Source: Ophioceras dolichostomum
Lineage: Eukaryota > Ascomycota > Sordariomycetes > Magnaporthales > Ophioceraceae
Assembly (NCBI GenBank): GCA_003049485.1
Contig: PYST01000136.1
Location: forward strand, 5,268-69,267
DNA length: 64,000 nucleotides
Reading direction: 5' to 3'
The position numbers were made by a program, and so were the translations under genes. Positions 58,247-64,000 of this stretch are shown here, piece by piece (position 1 is the first letter of the stretch; every line of letters starts with the position of its first letter). The notes beneath the pieces were generated by a model that saw nothing but the letters and a program-made list of their open reading frames with translations, was not told the DNA's origin and made no database searches.

Positions 58247-59735
58247 TCAGAGCTTCTCGGACCGCGTCGGCCCCTTCCTAACGTAGATGCACAACATGCT
58301 GTCATCCTTCTTGCCAAAGTGCGGATGGACTGGGAACGGCAGCTCGACATAGTGGGTACGGATCATATCCTCGACACGAGGAGATATTTCGTCGCCCCTG
58401 TTGGACAAAGGGCAAAAAGAGAAAATACTGCTGGTTAATCACAATCACCCATTTGTTTCTGGCTGGCCTGGCTTGACCCGACTTGCTTGGCTTGACTTGG
58501 GAAATAAGGGCGGGTACATGCTCGGGACGAATGCGACTTACGGAGAGCAGCGGCCATAATATGCGCGGTCTGCTCTTTGTTTCCGATAGACCCGATCCCA
58601 GACCATAACCGCCGGTTTCGCAATGTCGGTGATAATCTGTCGGATGGGCGTCTCCGGAGCAAGAGAAAAGACGACGCTCGAATCGTCCACCTTGACGAAC
58701 CCGCGCGGGTTGTCCAACACGGTAAACCCCATTTCCGAAAGGGCCTCGCGGTCCTGGTCGTGATAGGCGGGGTCCTGAGCGTACAAACCGACTGCCTCCT
58801 CCCCGCTGACGGCAGCCGCATTGCCGATTCTATCCTCTTTGGGTTGCTTCCGCTGCCGTGCGGCGAAGAAATCTCGAAGTGTAAGGGCCAACGCGTGCTG
58901 CGTCGCGAAGCGTTCGCCAGAGGTGACGGAGGAGACGTTGGAGCACGTGAACGCGACGACTTTGTCGACATGTGGGAAGGCATCATCAGCAGCGTCCACG
59001 GCAGCCGCCGCCGCATCGAGGGTTGCTACAACTTCCCTACACGCCTCGCTCGCGTCCCATTCGGTCTTCTTGAGCCGCAACTTTGCCAACGTCTCGGTCG
59101 CCGAGTGGAGAGGTTCGGGTCTCTCTCCCTCCGCGTCTGTTCCGCCTCCGAACGCCCGAGCATAGAATAGCCTGGGGCTCATGCTCAGGAATGCGTGATC
59201 AGGGTTGAAAAGGTCCACGTCGGTTGCTGCGAGCGAAGTGAGATCGCTGGCTCCTCTGAACGTAATCATGAGCTTCAGGCCGCTGTTTCAGGCGCGCTCC
59301 CACAGTATCGTAATAGATGTTTAGCGGGACAGACAGAAACGTAGGTAATAAAACGCCATTCACGCCGCTGGTGAGAGAGGGCACACGTGCCACGAGCACT
59401 TACATCTCCTTCGTGACGGGGTCGTCGGCGACGACTGCGAGCGGGAACTCGACGACCTTTCCATCGATGCCCTTCAGGGTGAACGTGAACGAAGCGGGTG
59501 GTTCGGTAAGGACGCCCCACAGACCGGCCTCATCGATCTGTCGGGATATGTCTCTCATGGCGTCCTTGGTGAAAAACGTCATCCCTGAATCGTAGAGCCT
59601 TTCGATCTCTGGCGTGATTTTCCGGATGGCTGCTCTGTTCGCCATTCGGTCCTCGATGCACAATCGTCCGAGACGGTCGGCCGCGTCGACTGCCTCGATA
59701 ACATGGTCAGGAAGTGTCGGGGGATACGCAGGCAT
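58247..59735 (-). CDS. SRR1-like domain protein (copy 1, intact)
   Basis: Three exons (59735-59404, 59282-58542, 58397-58247; introns 121 and 144 bp), giving 407 aa. Exon 1 is a family-specific N-terminal region (MPAYPPTLPDHV, then FFTKDAMRDIS and FTFTLKGIDGKVVEFPL). Exon 2 carries the SRR1-like core: VDKVVAFTCSNVSS, QHALALTLRDFFA, AQDPAYHDQDREALSEMGF and VDDSSVVFSLAPETPIRQII, ending DIAKPAVMVWDRV. SRR1 was named for an Arabidopsis protein in circadian and phytochrome signalling; fungal members are numerous and uncharacterised. Exon 3 encodes the tail, LCIYVRKGPTRSEKL. All junctions are GT-AG and frame-consistent. A truncated sister copy lies 2.2 kb away on the same strand. Confidence 0.82.
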
Positions 59736-60159
59736 GATAGCTCGCGCGCTTGGTTATTTGGGCGTCAACGAGGTAATAAAAAGAGCAAATCGGAAGAAAA
59801 GCAAAGTCCTGTGTGACCACTGCAGGTGGTGCAAGATTCTGGGAATGCGGGGTCCAGCGACATCGGCAATGCAACCACATCGATGAGCAAGCACGCTTGC
59901 ATGCATGATGCCAGGCACGAAATCCTTCAAACCTCAGGCAGCTGGTCTTAGGTCAAGACCGTTCCGAAGCAAATCTGAACCCTACTAGCATTTAGAAGCA
60001 TCGTCGCGGGGCTGTCACGGCTCCCTGTATTATCATTTTAATATTTAACCACCCTTTTTTTGCTTCCCCGTGGACGCTCGCATCACATTGGGAACTATGG
60101 CCACGTCCAAAATTGGTCATCACCAGCCACCACATCATTTGCACATGAGGCGAGTCAAT

Positions 60160-60217
60160 GGGGGGGGGGGGGGGGGGNNNNNNNNNNNNNNNNNNNGGGG
60201 GGGGGGGGGGGGGGGGG
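60160..60217. other. Scaffold gap: 19 N flanked by poly-G
   Basis: 18 G residues, 19 N (60178-60196), then 21 G residues. Poly-G on both sides of an N run suggests low-quality read ends at a scaffold join, so true gap size and sequence are unknown. Confidence 0.9.
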
Positions 60218-61076
60218 AACAAACTAGGTAGGAAACCCATTCCAATGTAATAACAAATGATGAAAAGAGCTATCTACTAAGTATAAACCATCCGCCGCAT
60301 ATCCACCCAGCTGGCGATTTGGTCACATGGTTCGACTTAAAATAAGACAGCGTTGTGAAACCATCTTATGGTAGCAGGCGGAGGTGTCGGAGGCGGGTTT
60401 ATTGCTGGTCGGGAGGGGGTTCTTCCTTGGCCTTTTTCTTGGCCGCCTTTCCATCTCGTAATACCGCTTCAGCAGATCCTCTTATACGATTGGGAGGCCG
60501 GCAGGTCAGTTGGCGATCCGAGCGTGTAGATTGGGGCAAAAAGCGATAGAGGGGGATATACCGCGGTCAGCTTTTTCGACGTATACATAGCTATGCTAAT
60601 AATCGTTAATAATCTCGGTTATAACCTTTGCGTCTTAACCGAGCAGTAGTGGAGGAAAGGTGTTGGGAAATGATATGAGTTCTCTCAACCTACCTGATTA
60701 AATATCTCTAGGGCTGAGCGCGGCTCTCCTTTGCGAGGGCCGGACGGCTCCCAACAAAGCCAGGCCGGGCAGAAATGCTACAAGACACGCTCACTGGGAT
60801 TTTAGTAATTAGGGCGTTTTTAGTTCCGCTGCCAGTTTTTCGTTTTCCCATATAAAATCGGCTGCTCCCAGTCACTCCTGGCTTCTGGAAGCTGGAAGTG
60901 GCTCTCTAGGAACCAAATCCCTACGCAAAATATCCGGGCATGTGCCACGCTGGCCAGGGTTTTGTAGATCACCTCGGAATTGGTCTGAAACGGTATAATC
61001 AGCGACAAACCAGTTATTCAGGAAAAACTGCTGGGAAGCTGTTTTTCATAGTTGCTCGTAGATTTCTTTTTCTTGC

Positions 61077-61131
61077 AGGCCTCCCAAGGCCTTTCCCAGG
61101 GCCTTTCCACGGGGGCTTTCCCAGGCTCGTC
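61077..61131 (+). repeat. Imperfect GGCCTTTCCCA-type repeats
   Basis: Four imperfect tandem units of GGC(T/C)TTTCCCA/GGG type. Too short and divergent to assign to a known element. Confidence 0.4.
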
Positions 61132-61907
61132 GTGAGGCCACCACCAGTGTAACTCCGCCCCCTAACCACCTATTGACTCCTATATCCTAATTCATACAAG
61201 CTAACCGGGAATTAGTTGGGACTAGTAACCAAGTAGGCCGATTAGTCAAAGCTTACAAACGGCCACCTCGAGGTAGAACCAGGCCACTTGCTGGACTTTC
61301 GCGTCTTTGGAACGGTATCCTCAAGTTGCCGGTCCGACTAGTGCAAGCTGACCGCCCCCTTCACTTGGATTATTTCGCTCGACACCATCTCGGCCCCTGC
61401 CGTACTTGCGCCGCCAACACGGCCAAGGCTCATTCCCAGTTCTTGTTACGATAGATCGGTCGTATCCTTGCGGAAGCGTCGGATTGCTAACGCCGAAAAC
61501 GCTAGTACCTCGTTACGTCATTCACCTGCTCCGTAGCCGTAGCCCGTAGCTGAATGGACTTGATACAAGCCTTGGCGCGTCTGCAGGAGTCGCTCTGATG
61601 GCCCTTACGCGACCTTGAGCATAGTAATATTAACAAGAAAGTGAGCACTTAATGGGGACCTAGTTGATCACAATCTGTGCCTTACTGAGTAACGCAGCTT
61701 TGAGTTCAACGAACTCCTTAAAGAACCCAGACCAAAAAGAAAAAAAGAGAGATATGGAGTAACACAAGAGGGAAGAAGGAAGGGCCACCGCTAGGTTCTC
61801 GAGCCGACAGGCTACATGCATAATCCGCTTGATGACCCCTCTACTGTTCAGAATATTTCTGGTCCGGTGGCTTCTCTATGGCCAGGTAAATCTTGTCCAT
61901 AGACTAT

Positions 61908-63146
61908 CTACGACGCCTCCCATCGAGTCGGGCCTTTCCTAACGTAGAGGCACAGTTCGCCTTTAATGCTAAAATCCGGGTGTGCAGGGAACGGTATCTC
62001 GATGTAGTGAGGGCGTATCATCTCCTTTGTCCAACACGGTTATTCCCATTTCCGCGAGGGCCTCGCGGTCCGCGTCTGCGTACATTGGATCTTGCGCGAA
62101 GCAGCTGACCTTGCTGACGCTGACCCTATCAGCCGTGCTGGCGGCATCCTCGTCCTCGCCTTCGCCTTCCCCTATCTTGCGCTGCTGTTGCTGCCGTGCA
62201 GCAAAGAAGTCCCTCAGAGTAAGGGCCAGCGCGTGCTGAGAGGCGTGGCGGTCCCCGTCTGACGAGGAATATGACGCACAGTCGCAAGCAAAGGCGATCA
62301 CTTTGTCAACACGAGAGAGGTCCCAGTCTGAATCAGCGTCCTTGTTATTAGCGGCCGCCAGACTTCCCAGGCTTTCCAGGACTTGCCGACGCTGTTCGCC
62401 GGTGTCCCACTCCTCCTTCTTCCGCTGGAGCCTGGCTAGGGTCTCGGCCGCAGACTGATGCCAGTTGCGCCACCACACGCCTTCCTCGTCTGTCGTGAAG
62501 GAATGAGCGCAGAAAGCGCTAACGCGCATTGTGAGGAACGCGCGGTCGGGATAGAAGTCGTCCGCACAGAAAGCGGTAAGCACCATAAGCTTGTCGGCGG
62601 TGCGGAATACAATGGTAAGGAATTCTTCCCTCTTTTGGGAGCGGGTGAGACACAATGTGGGTGAATTAGCAGATACGAGGGGCACACGATATGGTCTGCC
62701 CGTTCCCCCCGTGTTGGCCCGTAGAGGCCCTATCACCGTCATGTAATTAGGCATCTCTACACATACTCTTCGCGAGGATCGTGGCGTTGATGTGGCAAAA
62801 GAGGAATGAGCCCCTGTCGCCATCGCTCCCCTCTTTCCCCCATTTCAACGGTAAGCTCGACGGGATCACCGTTGATACCCTTCAAGGAGAACTTGAGTGA
62901 GGCCCTCCTTGTTTGGATGCCTGTCATTCTAGACTCTTGAATCTGAAGTGCTATGTTTCTCATTGCGTCCTTGGTGAAAAGAGGTATCTCAGACTCGTAC
63001 AGTCTGTCGATCTCCACCGCGGCTCTACAAATCGCGGCTCGGTTGGCGACCCGGGATTCGATACACTCCTTCCCGAACATCACCAAGTTGGCCGCATTGA
63101 CGGAATTGATAACATGTTCGGGAATTGGAATAGGATAAGCAGGCAT
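61908..63146 (-). pseudogene. SRR1-like protein copy 2, core deleted
   Basis: Exon 1 (63146-62767) and exon 2 (from 62629; intron GTATGT...AG, 137 bp) align throughout with copy 1: MPAYPIPIPEHV, LFTKDAMRNIA, VDKVIAFACD, QHALALTLRDFFAARQ and CFAQDPMYADADREALAEMG. At about 62024-62028 the sequence jumps from ITVLD straight to the C-terminal tail (EMIRPHYIEIPFPAHP, then LCLYVRKGPTRWEAS and TAG at 61908-61910). The tail is in a different frame. Relative to copy 1 about 338 bp are missing, including the conserved SRR1 core strand and the last intron. Translation would run into a stop at 61969, giving a 346-aa protein without the core. Likely a pseudogene; a truncated functional product is possible. 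Confidence 0.7.
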
Positions 63147-63533
63147 GACTGGTGTGTTTGCTTTGATCTAGAGACCGCAATCTTCCGTACCTACCTTGGC
63201 ACGTAAAGGAGAAGATGATTAACGAGATGTCTGCGGGGTTCAGTGACGTTGGCATCAGAACGGGCATGAATGTTACAAATGCATGCCTTAGGCAGCCAAT
63301 TTCACTCTGCTCTCTGCTCCGTTTAACTACCTGAGTTTGGATCATCTGTACCGGAGTCAACAGTGAGCACTCGATACAGGTATTAGGTATAATTACTATG
63401 TACCTAGTACATAACTGATGAGTGCCTCGGTCCTACTTCAGTTCCTCCCCCCTCATTTCTCGTCAGAGCAGCGACGCTCCTCCAATCACTCCTCGGCTTC
63501 TAACAATATCTCGGCCGAGTCGCCAGTACTGAC
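63147..63533. other. Intergenic, promoter side of SRR1-like copy 2
   Basis: No gene is seen. It contains TACCTAGTAC-type short repeats near 63380-63412. Confidence 0.45.
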
Positions 63534-63773
63534 ATGGTTTGTCGCTCAGCTTTCACCCTCGGCTTAGTACTTCTTGCTCTCGCGCTTGGTGTCGCGTCCG
63601 GGACACTCCTGGTCCTGGAGAGGCTGTCTGGAAGACCTTGGTTCCCAAGACGACTATCCAGAGGGTCTCGGGTCCTTATAAGAGTGTCCGGGAGACCTGG
63701 GAGACTGGGAGGAGGGGGAGGAATGGTAAGAATGGGAAGAATGCGAAGAATATGGAGGGTTGGCAGAGGGTGA
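63534..63773 (+). CDS. Possible small secreted basic protein
   Basis: ATG to stop, 79 aa. Residues 1-22 (MVCRSAFTLGLVLLALALGVAS) form a good signal-peptide pattern: basic n-region, Leu/Ala-rich core and small residues at the end. The remainder is Arg/Gly/Leu-rich with repeated SGRPGR/SRGSRV-like units and no Cys. The 3' part overlaps a GGAAGAAT minisatellite, so the basic tail may simply be translated repeat. A competing minus-strand frame (63500-63997, 165 codons, Pro/Leu-rich) is less convincing. No family is recognised. Confidence 0.3.
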   Translation: MVCRSAFTLGLVLLALALGVASGTLLVLERLSGRPWFPRRLSRGSRVLIRVSGRPGRLGGGGGMVRMGRMRRIWRVGRG

Positions 63774-63831
63774 GGCATGGGAAGAATGGAAAGAGTGGGA
63801 AGAGTGGGAAGAGGGGGAGGACTGGGAAGAC
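63715..63831 (+). repeat. GGGAAGAAT-type minisatellite
   Basis: About ten imperfect 9-10-bp units (GGGAAGAATG, GGGAAGAGTG and variants) in tandem, purine-rich on this strand. Confidence 0.65.
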
Positions 63832-64000
63832 CGCCGGCGCTGATCGTCAGGGGGGTCACGTCACGGACTCGGAGCAGCTGGTCGGTCGTCATCGTAAATG
63901 CACTCCGGGCACACGCCTCAGCCCGGCCCTTTGCTACGAACCTAGACCGGAGGGGAAAAAAAAGGGGGAAGAAACAACCGGGAAAGGCAAGTGGCACAAA

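Larger units (their letters stand above)
59736..61907. other. 2.2-kb gene-poor region with assembly gap
   Basis: No gene is recognised. It contains the promoter of SRR1-like copy 1, a poly-G/N gap (60160-60217) and a CCTTTCCCA-type short repeat (61077-61131). Sequence hidden by the gap cannot be assessed. Confidence 0.45.

Noticed and set aside
1..64000. CRISPR arrays, rRNA or bacterial-type operons
   Set aside because: No regularly spaced repeats or rRNA-like sequence is present; intron-bearing genes identify a fungal nuclear genome.

Overview
The window is nuclear DNA from a filamentous ascomycete, most likely a Sordariomycete. The signs are short GT-AG introns (about 70-200 bp), GC-rich coding sequence, and families typical of Pezizomycotina: an NmrA/NMR nitrogen regulator, a HET-domain protein, a Zn2Cys6 regulator and an ERG2 sterol isomerase. 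I cannot name the genus. Splice sites were placed by hand from donor/acceptor sequence, reading frame and family conservation.

Layout. 0-4 kb: nmr-type regulator (-). 3.5-10.8 kb: a 7.3-kb stretch with no recognisable gene. 10.8-24.5 kb: four minus-strand housekeeping or regulatory genes: a 952-aa Zn2Cys6 factor, a PTR2 peptide transporter, C-8 sterol isomerase, and an EF-hand MscS-type channel. 26.4-32.8 kb: a FAM210/DUF1279-like mitochondrial protein (+), seven-exon nucleoside diphosphate kinase (-), and glucosidase II alpha (+), the last two divergent. 33.4-41.8 kb: two distant paralogues of an unnamed BTB-like family on either side of a HET-domain gene whose reading frame changes midway. 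43-47.4 kb: a PARP (BRCT-WGR-catalytic) and a SET-domain protein with an apparent signal peptide (both -).

49-64 kb is an accessory block. It holds a decayed and an intact amidoligase-like gene (+), a small Cys-rich protein (+), an intact SRR1-like gene (-), and a second SRR1-like copy (-) that lost its conserved core through an internal deletion. Both families therefore appear as one intact and one broken copy within 15 kb, separated by long gene-poor stretches. A 19-N gap flanked by poly-G lies inside the block, and poly-G also opens the window, so local assembly is weak at these points.

The housekeeping genes do not form one pathway. ndk and glucosidase II share a 1.1-kb divergent promoter region. 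The best candidates for undescribed biology are the BTB-like family around the HET gene and the duplicated amidoligase/SRR1-like block.
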